Assembly (NCBI GenBank): GCA_958427355.1
Contig: CAUACA010000017.1
Span: 1 to 50,676 of the forward strand
Source: an uncultured Collinsella sp.
GTDB taxonomy: Bacteria; Actinomycetota; Coriobacteriia; Coriobacteriales; Coriobacteriaceae
Direction of reading: 5' to 3'
DNA length: 50,676 nucleotides
Part shown: in pieces, positions 1-7,540 of the stretch
Position numbering within the stretch: position 1 is the first letter of the stretch
Layout of the letters: each line of letters starts with the position of its first letter
Program-made: the position numbers and the translations under genes
Notes under the pieces: generated by a model
The model's input: the letters and a program-made list of their open reading frames with translations, nothing else
Database searches by the model: none
What the model was told of the DNA's origin: nothing

Positions 1-1080
1 CGCGTGCGCGACTTTTTGACCAATGCCGTCGCCAGCGGTCGCGCATCGCACGCCTACCTGTTTTTGGGCGCGCCCGGCGCGGGTAAGCTCGACGCCGCGT
101 GGGCGCTCGCCCAAGCCTTCCTGTGCGAGCAGGACGGCTGCGGCGCATGCGACAGCTGCGTACGCGTTGCTCGGCATACGCATCCCGACGTGCACTATTG
201 CACGCCCGAGAGCGCCACGGGCTACCTCATCGCCCAGACCCGCGAGCTGCTCGACGACGTGCCGCTGGCGCCCATCCGCGCCAAGGCAAAGGTCTACATC
301 ATCGACCGTGCCGAGCAGCTGCGCGCCAACACCGCCAACGCGCTGCTCAAAACGCTCGAGGAGCCGCCCGAGGGCGTTATGTTCATCCTGCTGGGCACCT
401 CGGCAGACGTGATGTTGCCCACCATCGTGAGCCGCTGCCAGTGCGTGCCGTTTCGGCTGGTATCGCCCGCCGTCGCCGCGCAGGCCGTGAGCCGCGCCAC
501 CGGGCAGGACCCTGCGCGTTGCCGCATGGCCGTCGCCGTAGCGGGAAGCCCCACGCGTGGCATCGAGTTCCTCAAGAGCGCCGAGCGCCAGGACGCCCGC
601 CGTCAGATGGTTCGCGCCATCGATTCGCTTATCGTCGCCGACGAGGCCGACGTGCTCAGCCGCGCCAAGTCACTCATCGTCGCCGTTAAGGCGCCGCTCG
701 CCGAGGTCAAGTCCACGCAGGAAAAGGTGCTCGAGCAAAACGCCGACTACCTGTCGCGTGGAGCATTGAAGCAGCTTGAGGACCGCAACAAGCGCGAACT
801 CAACGCGCGCGAGCGTTCGGGTATCATGGAAGCGCTGGCGAGCGCGCGGACGCTCATGCGCGACGTGCTGCTGACGCTTCAGGACGAGGCGGCCGACGTG
901 GTGAACGAAGACGTGCGCGACACGATCGGGCGGCTTGCCGCCGCGACCAATGTTGCGGGTGCCACCCGGGCGCTCGAGGCAGTCGCGACCGCCGAGCGCA
1001 ACATCGCCAGAAACGTTACTCCCCAGCTGGCCATCGAGGTCATGTTGTTCGATATCAGGAAGGCACTGAAATGCCGTTAG
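1..1080 (+). CDS. holB: DNA polymerase III subunit delta' (5'-truncated by window edge)
   Basis: Clamp-loader ATPase-fold subunit that helps load the sliding clamp on DNA. The frame is open from base 1, so the true start lies outside the window. Visible parts are a P-loop-like GAPGAGKL (the usual Ser/Thr after the Lys is Leu, as degenerate loops are common in delta' subunits), a four-cysteine zinc module around CEQDGCGACDSC, the segment LLKTLEEPPEGVMFIL, and the sensor-like SRCQ motif of clamp loaders. The C-terminal helical region is less conserved. The stop overlaps the start of the next gene by 10 bases, so the two are translationally coupled; holB next to a PSP1/RicT gene is a common bacterial arrangement. 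Confidence 0.93.
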   Translation, partial: RVRDFLTNAVASGRASHAYLFLGAPGAGKLDAAWALAQAFLCEQDGCGACDSCVRVARHTHPDVHYCTPESATGYLIAQTRELLDDVPLAPIRAKAKVYIIDRAEQLRANTANALLKTLEEPPEGVMFILLGTSADVMLPTIVSRCQCVPFRLVSPAVAAQAVSRATGQDPARCRMAVAVAGSPTRGIEFLKSAERQDARRQMVRAIDSLIVADEADVLSRAKSLIVAVKAPLAEVKSTQEKVLEQNADYLSRGALKQLEDRNKRELNARERSGIMEALASARTLMRDVLLTLQDEAADVVNEDVRDTIGRLAAATNVAGATRALEAVATAERNIARNVTPQLAIEVMLFDIRKALKCR

Positions 1081-2771
1081 TCGTACCCGTTAAGTTTACC
1101 TACGCCTCGCGCGACCTGTGGTTCGATCCGCAGGATCTGGATATCCTCGAGGCCGATTATGCCATTTGCTCCACCGAGCGCGGAACCGAGATCGGCCTGG
1201 TCACGGCCGATCCCTTCGAGGTGCCGCAAGATGAGATCGGTCAGCCGCTCAAGCCCGTGCTGCGTGTGGCGAGCGACATCGACCTGCAGCTTGCCGACGA
1301 CCTGGCCATCCAGGGCGACGAGGCCATGGTCGACTTCCGCCGCCTGGTCAAGGAGCTCGACCTCGAGATGAAGCCGGTCGGCGTCGAGTACCTGTTTGGC
1401 GGCGAGAAGGCCGTGTTCTACTTTGCGGCCGAGGAGCGCGTCGATTTTCGTCAGCTCGTCAAGGACCTGTCCTCGACGCTGCACATTCGCGTCGACATGC
1501 GCCAGATCGGCGTGCGCGACGAGACTCGCCTGGTGGGCGGCTATGCCCAGTGCGGCCAGGAGCTCTGTTGCACGCGCTTTGGCGGACAGTTTGAGCCCGT
1601 CTCGATTCGCATGGCAAAAGAGCAGGACCTGCCGCTCAACTCGTCCAAGATCAGCGGCGTGTGCGGCCGCCTGATGTGCTGCCTGCGTTATGAGTTCGAG
1701 GCGTACAAGGACTTTAAGAGCCGTGCGCCCAAAAAGAAGACGCTCATCGATACGCCGCTTGGCAAGGCGCGTATTCAGGAATATGACACGCCGCGTGAGC
1801 AGCTGGTGCTGCGCCTGGAGAACGGCAAAGTCTTTAAGGTCAACCTGGCCGATATGACGTGCTCGGAGGGCTGCAAAAAGAAGGCTGCCGAGCAGGGCTG
1901 CAACTGCCGCCCCGATTGCGTGACACGCGATGTGCTCGAGCGCATCGAATCGCCCGAGATGCGCCTGGCGCTCATGGAACTCGATCGCGAGAACGGCGTC
2001 GACGTGGGCGATGGTCTGTCGAGTGCCGACCGTCTGGCCGGCACGTCGATGCCCAAGCGCCGTCGTCGCGATGCCGAATCCGATGCTCGCGCCGGTCAGG
2101 GGCAGGGCGAGGGCCGTGGCCGCGGAAAGGGCCGTGGTAAGGTTGAGGCACCCGAGGCCGAGGAGGCCGCCGGTGGCCGTCGTCGTCGCAAACGCTCGGG
2201 TTCGGGCGATGCCGGCGAGGTCGCTCCCGCAGGCAAGAACGCTTCCCGCGAGCGCGAGGCTCAGCAGCCCCAGCAGCAGAATCGCGGCGGTGGCATGAAC
2301 CCCACACGCCGTCGTCGCCGTCATCTGTCGAGCGAGGAGCGCGAGGACGCCTTCCGCGCCGCAGCTGCTCGCGAGGCTGGTGCCGCTTCCAAGGGCCCCT
2401 CGGTCTCCGATGCGCCTGCCGACAAGGGCGGCAAGTCACGTGGCGAGGAGGAGCGCGCGCCGCGTCCGCGCCGTCGCCATTCCTCGGGCGCGCAACAGAA
2501 GCCCTCAGTGCCCTCCGTGGCCGATCAGGTCTCGGATGGCGAGGTCAAGGTCACGCGCCGTCGTCCCGGAGATGGCGGGGGAGCGGCTGCCAAGGCTTCG
2601 CGTGGCGCCGCTCGCGACGAGCGCGATTCGCATGAGGACCGTGGAGGCGAGGGCTCGGCCGGCCAAGGCCAAAAGCGCCGTCGCCGTCGCCGTTCCCGCA
2701 AGCCGCGCCAGGATGGTGGCGAGGGCTCGACCCCGTCTTCGTCCGCACCACAACCGCCCGCCGGCGAATAA
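1071..2771 (+). CDS. ricT: PSP1 domain protein, RicT/YaaT family, with long basic tail
   Basis: Residues about 1-300 match the PSP1/RicT family, including VDFRQLVKDLSS, RQIGVRDETRLVGGYAQCG, and SKISGVCGRLMCCLRYE. Cysteines C161, C166, C167, C198, C203 and C204 fit the conserved set linked to iron-sulfur binding in the Bacillus RicAFT (YlbF-YmcA-YaaT) complex, which affects RNA processing and development. From about residue 320 to 566 the protein is a low-complexity tail rich in Arg, Lys, Gly, Ala and Glu with repeated RRRR blocks, probably disordered and nucleic-acid binding (inference). Family members are usually near 270-300 aa, so the tail nearly doubles the length. The ATG overlaps the holB stop. 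Confidence 0.9.
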   Translation: MPLVVPVKFTYASRDLWFDPQDLDILEADYAICSTERGTEIGLVTADPFEVPQDEIGQPLKPVLRVASDIDLQLADDLAIQGDEAMVDFRRLVKELDLEMKPVGVEYLFGGEKAVFYFAAEERVDFRQLVKDLSSTLHIRVDMRQIGVRDETRLVGGYAQCGQELCCTRFGGQFEPVSIRMAKEQDLPLNSSKISGVCGRLMCCLRYEFEAYKDFKSRAPKKKTLIDTPLGKARIQEYDTPREQLVLRLENGKVFKVNLADMTCSEGCKKKAAEQGCNCRPDCVTRDVLERIESPEMRLALMELDRENGVDVGDGLSSADRLAGTSMPKRRRRDAESDARAGQGQGEGRGRGKGRGKVEAPEAEEAAGGRRRRKRSGSGDAGEVAPAGKNASREREAQQPQQQNRGGGMNPTRRRRRHLSSEEREDAFRAAAAREAGAASKGPSVSDAPADKGGKSRGEEERAPRPRRRHSSGAQQKPSVPSVADQVSDGEVKVTRRRPGDGGGAAAKASRGAARDERDSHEDRGGEGSAGQGQKRRRRRRSRKPRQDGGEGSTPSSSAPQPPAGE

Positions 2772-2834
2772 CGCCCGCGAGCGGATTTAGCCCGCCTTGC
2801 CCCGAGCACATCGGGGTATCATAGCGCCGAATCA

Positions 2835-2870
2835 ACAACCCTCCCTGCGACCGAACGTAGGGAGGGTTGT
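2835..2870 (+). promoter_or_regulatory. Hairpin containing the comF ribosome binding site
   Basis: Arms 2835-2849 (ACAACCCTCCCTGCG) and 2856-2870 (CGTAGGGAGGGTTGT) pair over 15 positions with one wobble or mismatch and a 6-base loop. The 3' arm contains GGAGGG, the ribosome binding site for the TTG start at 2874, so a folded mRNA would hide it. A smaller perfect hairpin (CCCCGA/TCGGGG, 2800-2816) lies just upstream. There is no clear U-tract, so this is less convincing as a plain terminator of ricT. Confidence 0.6.
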
Positions 2871-2873
2871 GTC

Positions 2874-3680
2874 TTGAAGAGCCATCTGAACATATTGAGC
2901 CGTCTGCAGGGTGCCGGTGCCCTACCGTTTGCGGACGAATTGCTACCGTTTGCCGAGCGGGTGGCACGCGAGGCGCTCGAGGCATTGTCGCCAACACGAT
3001 GTGCCGGCTGCGAGCGCGCCGGTGCGCTTATTTGCCAAGACTGCCTGGCTGCGTTCACGCTCATCGACCCACGTCATAGCTGTACCCGATGCGGCGCCCC
3101 GTTTGGGGATTTGCTGTGCACTGAGTGTTCGGTCGAGGGCACGTCCTCGGCAATGGCGGAGGCGCTCGACCGCTGCCTGGCGTGCGCCGTCTATGCGCAT
3201 CCGCTGCCGCGCATCATTAAAGCGTACAAGGATGCGGGCGAGCGACGTCTGGCTCCGTATCTGGCGGAGCTGCTCTACGACACCGCCCTGCATGCCCAGG
3301 TCGTAGCGCCCGAACGCTTAGGAGGTGTGCTGTCCGGTGCGGATGCGGTGGTGTTTGTGCCTGCGACGGCGGCAGCGTTTCGGCGGCGTGGTTTTGATCA
3401 TATGGAGGCTATCGCGCGCCCATTTTGCGAACTGTCGGGTGTTCCCCTGCTCGATGCTCTCGTCAAGTACGGGCATGGCGACCAGCGCGAACTCGGTCGT
3501 GAGGAGCGCCGCGAGCGTGCCCAAGGCATGTACGAGACGGTTGAGGATGTGCGGGGCAAGCGCCTGCTGCTTATCGACGACGTTATCACCACGGGTGCGA
3601 CGATGGCCGCGGCTTCGGCGGAACTCAAGCGCGCCGGCGCCGCAGCAGTCGATGGCCTTGCTATCGCACGTGTTTGGTAG
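2874..3680 (+). CDS. comF: ComF family protein (phosphoribosyltransferase fold)
   Basis: 268 aa. The N-terminal part has zinc-finger-like cysteine pairs (C43/C46, C54/C57, C70/C73, C82/C85). The C-terminal part has the PRPP-binding loop RLLLIDDVITTGATM, typical of type I phosphoribosyltransferase-like ComF/GntX proteins that act in DNA uptake or processing in competent bacteria. The start is TTG at 2874, chosen for GGAGGG eight bases upstream; that site lies inside a hairpin arm. ComF is also a frequent neighbour of the raiA-type RNA and hpf, both found downstream here. No other competence genes are visible. Confidence 0.88.
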   Translation: MKSHLNILSRLQGAGALPFADELLPFAERVAREALEALSPTRCAGCERAGALICQDCLAAFTLIDPRHSCTRCGAPFGDLLCTECSVEGTSSAMAEALDRCLACAVYAHPLPRIIKAYKDAGERRLAPYLAELLYDTALHAQVVAPERLGGVLSGADAVVFVPATAAAFRRRGFDHMEAIARPFCELSGVPLLDALVKYGHGDQRELGREERRERAQGMYETVEDVRGKRLLLIDDVITTGATMAAASAELKRAGAAAVDGLAIARVW

Positions 3681-3690
3681 GGGTGGTTTT

Positions 3691-4800
3691 GTGGCAGTGA
3701 AGATTGAGCGGTGCAACGAGCCGACAGGCGAACAGCTAGCGGCTTCCGTAATCCTAACAGGCGCCTCGGCGCTACGCATGATGCGCGCCGAGCGCCGACA
3801 AATGGGTTACATCAGCTGGAGGGACCTCGATCCCGATGAAGAGCGCCGTGTGCTGCGCACGTCGTCGCCCTCGACCGAGGACATCTATCTTCCCGACTTG
3901 GTGCGGATTGGGGCCGCAAGCGGCGAGGTGCAAGAAGATCTTTGCTTACTGGTGGGATCTGCGGCGCAGCGCCGCCGCATTCTTGGCGTGAGCTGGTCCG
4001 TATGCTCCGGGTTGCCCGCCGGCTCGATTCTAGAGGTGGAACCGGGGGTGTACAGTCTATCTCCTGAGGCCCTTTGTGTTGCCGTTGCGCGCGAGGTCGG
4101 CTGCATCCAGGCATTTGCCCTGGCTCAGGAGCTGTGCTCTAAGATTTCGCTGAGTGACCGCGGGAAGTATCTGCCTCCCTACACCTCGCCTGTTACGAAT
4201 AAACTTGCAAAGGACAAGGACCAGCCAGCAGATGTGGGCTACTTTGAGGTTGAGCCGGTGCTGACGCCCGATCGTCTGGCAGATTACCTCGCGGTATGCA
4301 AGGGGAACGCGGCCAAGCAGCTGCAGCGTCTGTGTCCCTATCTTTCGGAAAACCTGCGCTCACCCATGGAGTGCATCATGCTCGCCCTGTTTTCGCTTCC
4401 GTTTTCCTATGGCGGATTTGCCTGCGGTCCTTTTAAGACCGACTACAAGATCGAGTTCGATGACCGTGCGCAGGCAATCTCGGGGATGCCGCATGCAGTT
4501 TGCGATGCGTATCAGGAAGCAGCTCGGTTTGACCTGGAATACAACGGTGAGCTGGGCCATTCTTCTCGGAGGGGACGTATCCATGATGAAAAGCGCAACA
4601 CGGGCTTGATTACTATGGGAATCGAGGTCGCGACGGTCAACAACGAAATGCTCTGTGACATGGAAGCGATGGAAGCACTCGCATGGCGCATCCACCAGCG
4701 TATGGGTAAGCGATATCAGAATCGCGTAGAGGCTCGTCGAAAGAGGCAAGATGCTCTGCTGAATACGCTCCGAGCGTGCTTTGGGCTCAAACCAGCGTAA
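3691..4800 (+). CDS. Hypothetical protein with nuclease-like C-terminal motif
   Basis: 369 aa from the GTG at 3691, which has a GGGG-containing ribosome binding site just after the comF stop; longer in-frame extensions run back inside comF and are rejected. No confident family. The C-terminal third contains FDLEYNGELGHSS, then about seven residues later DEKRNTGLITMGIEV. The spacing E-x-x-G-x-x-H ... D-x-x-R resembles the core of Vsr/DUF559-like PD-(D/E)XK endonuclease folds and of proteins sometimes found with abortive-infection regulators. The N-terminal part has no recognisable domain. It follows comF by 10 bases, so it may be co-transcribed. Function unknown; a DNA-processing role is inference only. 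Confidence 0.6.
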   Translation: MAVKIERCNEPTGEQLAASVILTGASALRMMRAERRQMGYISWRDLDPDEERRVLRTSSPSTEDIYLPDLVRIGAASGEVQEDLCLLVGSAAQRRRILGVSWSVCSGLPAGSILEVEPGVYSLSPEALCVAVAREVGCIQAFALAQELCSKISLSDRGKYLPPYTSPVTNKLAKDKDQPADVGYFEVEPVLTPDRLADYLAVCKGNAAKQLQRLCPYLSENLRSPMECIMLALFSLPFSYGGFACGPFKTDYKIEFDDRAQAISGMPHAVCDAYQEAARFDLEYNGELGHSSRRGRIHDEKRNTGLITMGIEVATVNNEMLCDMEAMEALAWRIHQRMGKRYQNRVEARRKRQDALLNTLRACFGLKPA

Positions 4801-4835
4801 AACTATGGCTTTATAGGGGGTCTGTTTATATGCTC

Positions 4836-5052
4836 TGTGCAAAAAACGGCAAATATGAGTACTGTTACTAGATTAGTGACAGCAAAAACAAAGAAACTTG
4901 GGCCGATAATCTGGATTCAGCGAAGAGATAATAAACGAATGTGGAATATCTTGGCGCCAAGCAGGCTGTGCGGAACTCAAAAAGGGCTCGTGAGGCGGTA
5001 ATACGCTGCTACTAAATTGGTAACAGTACTCATATTTGCCGTTTTTTGCACA
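4836..5052. repeat. 217-bp element with perfect 33-bp terminal inverted repeats (MITE-like)
   Basis: Arms 4836-4868 and 5020-5052 are exact reverse complements, beginning TGTGCAAAAAACGGCAAATA. Similarity continues inward imperfectly for about 13 more bases. The 151-bp interior is AT-richer than the flanks and has no credible gene. No transposase is nearby and no target duplication is obvious. It could be a miniature non-autonomous element or a long foldback RNA. Confidence 0.7.
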
Positions 5053-5054
5053 CG

Positions 5055-5101
5055 GCACCCTGAGACGGGTGCCCCGGAGCTCCCCGTAGGGGAGCTCCGG
5101 G
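5055..5101 (+). other. Two adjacent strong hairpins
   Basis: A 6-bp stem (GCACCC/GGGTGC, 5055-5072) is followed directly by a 13-bp perfect stem with a 3-base loop (CCCGGAGCTCCCC / GGGGAGCTCCGGG, 5073-5101). No U-tract follows. They may end readthrough from the upstream gene cluster before the strong promoter at 5174. Confidence 0.5.
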
Positions 5102-5173
5102 CTTCATAGGGGCACGAATGGTCCGCTCCGACCCGCAAAATCTGTACTCGAGATGCGAATGACGCCCCTAACC

Positions 5174-5202
5174 TTAAACTTTAGCTTGAACTTAGCTATA
5201 AT
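5174..5202 (+). promoter_or_regulatory. Strong sigma-A-type promoter
   Basis: TTAAAC (5174-5179), a 17-base spacer, then a perfect TATAAT (5197-5202). The predicted start is near 5209, more than 320 bases before the first well-supported coding start at 5534. This fits transcription of a structured RNA. Confidence 0.75.
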
Positions 5203-5208
5203 GCGCTT

Positions 5209-5473
5209 CGTTCCTACCAGGCTGTGGTTGCGGACGGACGAAATGCCCGTCCTAGTCCAAGACAGACGCGGTCAAAGGGATCCACGTAAGCGACCGCGTG
5301 CGCGCGGCGCGATCATGGCGCGTCCTAGATGTAAGCCGCACCGTCCGTTCTACTTTCTTTGGGGCAATACCGCCTCGCGGGCGAGCGGGTCAGTCGTGAA
5401 GGTGGCTGCGGCCTCCCGAGCAAACACCCCGGTGCGCAAGTGTGGGGTCAAATACCAGGTCAGCTGGTGGGAA
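5209..5473 (+). ncRNA. Structured non-coding RNA, candidate raiA-motif RNA
   Basis: Begins at the predicted start of the 5174-5202 promoter. Its ends pair: 5211-5224 (TTCCTACCAGGCTG) with 5461-5473 (CAGCTGGTGGGAA), with one G-U pair and one bulged G. Internal helices include 5230-5237 with 5341-5348 (GCGGACGG/CCGTCCGT) and 5266-5273 with 5292-5299 (ACGCGGTC/GACCGCGT). The length of about 265 nt and the place between comF and hpf match what is known of the raiA-motif RNA, found near raiA/hpf and comFC genes in Firmicutes and Actinobacteria. I see no RNase P, tmRNA, SRP or T-box signature. Identity as raiA RNA is inference from context; being a structured RNA is better supported. Confidence 0.55.
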
Positions 5474-5533
5474 CAACCTGATATTCCGCGCAACGCACGG
5501 ATTGTATACGACACAGAAGGCAGGGTAGTGGAC

Positions 5534-6559
5534 ATGGTGAGGGGCAGCTTGATGCACGCGGCTCGGTTGGGTGCTGGGACCGCAGCGGTCATTGCCGTTT
5601 TGGGCCTGAGCGGATGCGCGTTCAATCCGCTGTCTACGTTCACGACTCCCACGATCGACCAGATCGAGTACGAGACCGTCACGCCGGCGGTGTCGGACGA
5701 TGCCCTGGTCACTCCCGGAACCCTGACGGTCGCCCTCGATACTTCCGATGCGCCGCAGGCCATGCAGGACGCCGACGGCGAGCTCACGGGGTATGCGGTT
5801 GACGCCGCCCGCGCTCTCGCAAGCCGCATGGGCCTTAAGGTCGCCTTTGTCGATGCGTCTTCGGCAGATTCCGCGCTCGGCGACAAAAAGGCCGATATCT
5901 TTATCGGCGAGATTAACTCCACGGACGGGGACATTAGCTCGCTCGGTACCTGCCTGTACGATGCCACTTCCGTGTTCGGTAAAACTAGCGATGGTGGGTC
6001 GCTAAGCGTTTCCACCGATACCCTTAACACGTCCACCCTGGGCGTTCAGACGTCCTCGGCCTCGCAGGAGGCGCTTGCTAAGCAGAGCATCACCGCCAAC
6101 CAAAAGACCTACTCCAACATCAACGAGTGCTTTGAGGCGCTCGAGTCCGGCGAGGTCGACTATGTGATCTGCGACTCCACGGCCGGCGGCTACCTTGCAC
6201 GCCTGATGAGCGAGGTCTCCTATGCCGGTGCGCTCGAGGCGCCCTCGACGCTTGGTGTTGCGGGCCTCTCGTCCAATGACGAACTGTGCCGTGCCGTGAG
6301 CGATGCCCTCGACGGTATTACGGCCGACGGCACGCTCGAGGCGGTCCACTCTGTCTGGTATGGCACGATGCCCTACGACCTCACCACTAAGACGGTTTCG
6401 GGCGCTAACGTGCAGCCGGGCGACTCTGAGTCCAGTGAGACCACGTCCTCCGGCAGCGAGTCCTCCGATTCCAACAATGAGACCGCATCCTCCGAGGACA
6501 AATCGTCCAGCCAGGAAGGCACCATCACCGACGACGACATTAACAAACTCAATAGCTAG
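5534..6559 (+). CDS. Solute-binding lipoprotein, family 3 type
   Basis: 341 aa from the ATG at 5534, preceded by GGCAGGG about seven bases upstream. The start gives a clean lipoprotein signal: MVRGSLMHAARL, a hydrophobic stretch, and lipobox LSGC. The mature part resembles the extracellular solute-binding family 3 used by polar amino-acid ABC importers (VALDTSDAPQ, YAVDAARALASRMG, a later segment around EVDYVICDSTAGG). A Ser/Glu/Thr-rich tail of about 50 residues ends the protein. No permease or ATPase gene is beside it, so it may act as a receptor or serve a distant transporter. An in-frame extension to 5153 is rejected because it would translate the structured RNA and bury the signal peptide. 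Confidence 0.8.
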   Translation: MVRGSLMHAARLGAGTAAVIAVLGLSGCAFNPLSTFTTPTIDQIEYETVTPAVSDDALVTPGTLTVALDTSDAPQAMQDADGELTGYAVDAARALASRMGLKVAFVDASSADSALGDKKADIFIGEINSTDGDISSLGTCLYDATSVFGKTSDGGSLSVSTDTLNTSTLGVQTSSASQEALAKQSITANQKTYSNINECFEALESGEVDYVICDSTAGGYLARLMSEVSYAGALEAPSTLGVAGLSSNDELCRAVSDALDGITADGTLEAVHSVWYGTMPYDLTTKTVSGANVQPGDSESSETTSSGSESSDSNNETASSEDKSSSQEGTITDDDINKLNS

Positions 6560-6625
6560 TTATTGCTAGGGGTGGTGTCTCCTATACGTTGGAAAGGACA
6601 CCTCTTCACGGTTTCAACACGCACT

Positions 6626-6659
6626 GCCGGACTTCCCCGATGGGGGAGCCCGGCTTTTT
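6626..6659 (+). terminator. Rho-independent terminator after the lipoprotein gene
   Basis: GCCGG-A-CTTCCCC / GGGGGAG-C-CCGGC stem with a GAT loop followed by TTTTT. Confidence 0.85.
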
Positions 6660-6876
6660 CATCCCAATAAAATCAGCAGGTCAAAGCCAATTTTCGGGAC
6701 CAAATACAAAGCCGCCGGCCCCCTCCTATAGCGCACTTTGCCACAGAAAAGTGCGAGACTTCGGTATGCGGTATCAAGCAATCGTTATTCGGGTCTTTAG
6801 GAATCCGCGTGATTAAATGCACGGCAATGGGTACATAGCCAGTACAGTAAGTCCCCGAGGCAGATTGGAGCCACGT
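6660..6876 (+). other. Leader region of hpf
   Basis: No gene is visible. It contains an 8-bp hairpin (CGCACTTT / AAAGTGCG, 6732-6755) and ends in the hpf ribosome binding site TTGGAG. I could not pick a convincing promoter. Confidence 0.4.
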
Positions 6877-7461
6877 ATGGATATCAAGGTTTCTGGACGC
6901 AAGACGACGGTAACCGATGCTCTGCGTGCGCATGTGGATGAGAAGATCGGCGAGGCGCTCAAGGTTTTCGATATCGAGCCCATGACGGTCGACGTTGTAC
7001 TTCGCTATGAGAAGAACCCCTCGAACCCCAACCCGGCAATCGTCGAGGTTACGGTTCGTGCCCGCGGTTCGGTGATTCGCGTTGCCGAGCACGGTGCGGA
7101 TATGTACGCCGCCATCGACCTCTCCGCCGATAAGGTCACCCGCCAGCTGCGCAAGTTCAAGACCAAGGTCGTGGACAACCGCCAGGGCGGTGCCAGCGCA
7201 GCGGATGTCGCGCCGGTCGAGCGCGTCGAGGATCTGGCCGACCTGCTGCTGCCCGAGGAGGAGGACGACCTGCTCGTCCGCGAGAAGGTCATCGATGTCA
7301 CCCCGATGACTGAGGAGCAGGCGCTGGTGCAGACCGATCTGCTGGGCCACGACTTCTACGTGTTCGAGAACGCGACGACTGGCCTCATCAATGTGGTGTA
7401 TCACCGTAAGAATGGTGGATATGGCATCATCAAGCCCCGTATCGAAACACTTGACGAGTAA
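6877..7461 (+). CDS. hpf: Long-form ribosome hibernation promoting factor
   Basis: 194 aa. Residues 1 to about 100 form the HPF/RaiA (S30EA) domain (MDIKVSGRKTTVTDALRAHV, then basic residues RQLRKFKTK). An acidic linker and a C-terminal dimerisation domain follow (VIDVTPMTEEQALVQ, LLGHDFYVFENATTG, VVYHRKNGGYGIIKP). The long form pairs 70S ribosomes into inactive 100S dimers in stationary phase. The start at ATG 6877 follows TTGGAG by six bases; an upstream in-frame ATG at 6817 lacks a site. It is downstream of comF and the structured RNA candidate, an arrangement associated with raiA RNAs. Confidence 0.95.
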   Translation: MDIKVSGRKTTVTDALRAHVDEKIGEALKVFDIEPMTVDVVLRYEKNPSNPNPAIVEVTVRARGSVIRVAEHGADMYAAIDLSADKVTRQLRKFKTKVVDNRQGGASAADVAPVERVEDLADLLLPEEEDDLLVREKVIDVTPMTEEQALVQTDLLGHDFYVFENATTGLINVVYHRKNGGYGIIKPRIETLDE

Positions 7462-7490
7462 AATACGTTAACTTGCATGAGTTAACGGTT

Positions 7491-7522
7491 GGCGGCCATC
7501 CCATGCGGATGGCCGCCTTTTT
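7491..7522 (+). terminator. Terminator after hpf
   Basis: 10-bp perfect stem GGCGGCCATC / GATGGCCGCC followed by TTTTT. A smaller palindrome (CGTTAAC / GTTAACG, 7466-7487) lies just before it. Confidence 0.9.
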
Positions 7523-7540
7523 ACGTAAGGAGTCGCTTTG

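Noticed and set aside
3325..3690. Upstream extension of the nuclease-like gene
   Set aside because: It lies entirely inside comF in another frame.
4873..5058. 61-codon frame inside the inverted-repeat element
   Set aside because: Composed largely of the repeat arm itself, with no plausible ribosome binding site.
5209..5473. RNase P RNA, tmRNA, SRP RNA or a T-box leader
   Set aside because: None of their conserved sequence blocks was found by eye.
5153..5533. N-terminal extension of the lipoprotein
   Set aside because: It would place 127 residues before a clean signal peptide and translate the structured RNA region; the ATG at 5534 has a proper ribosome binding site.
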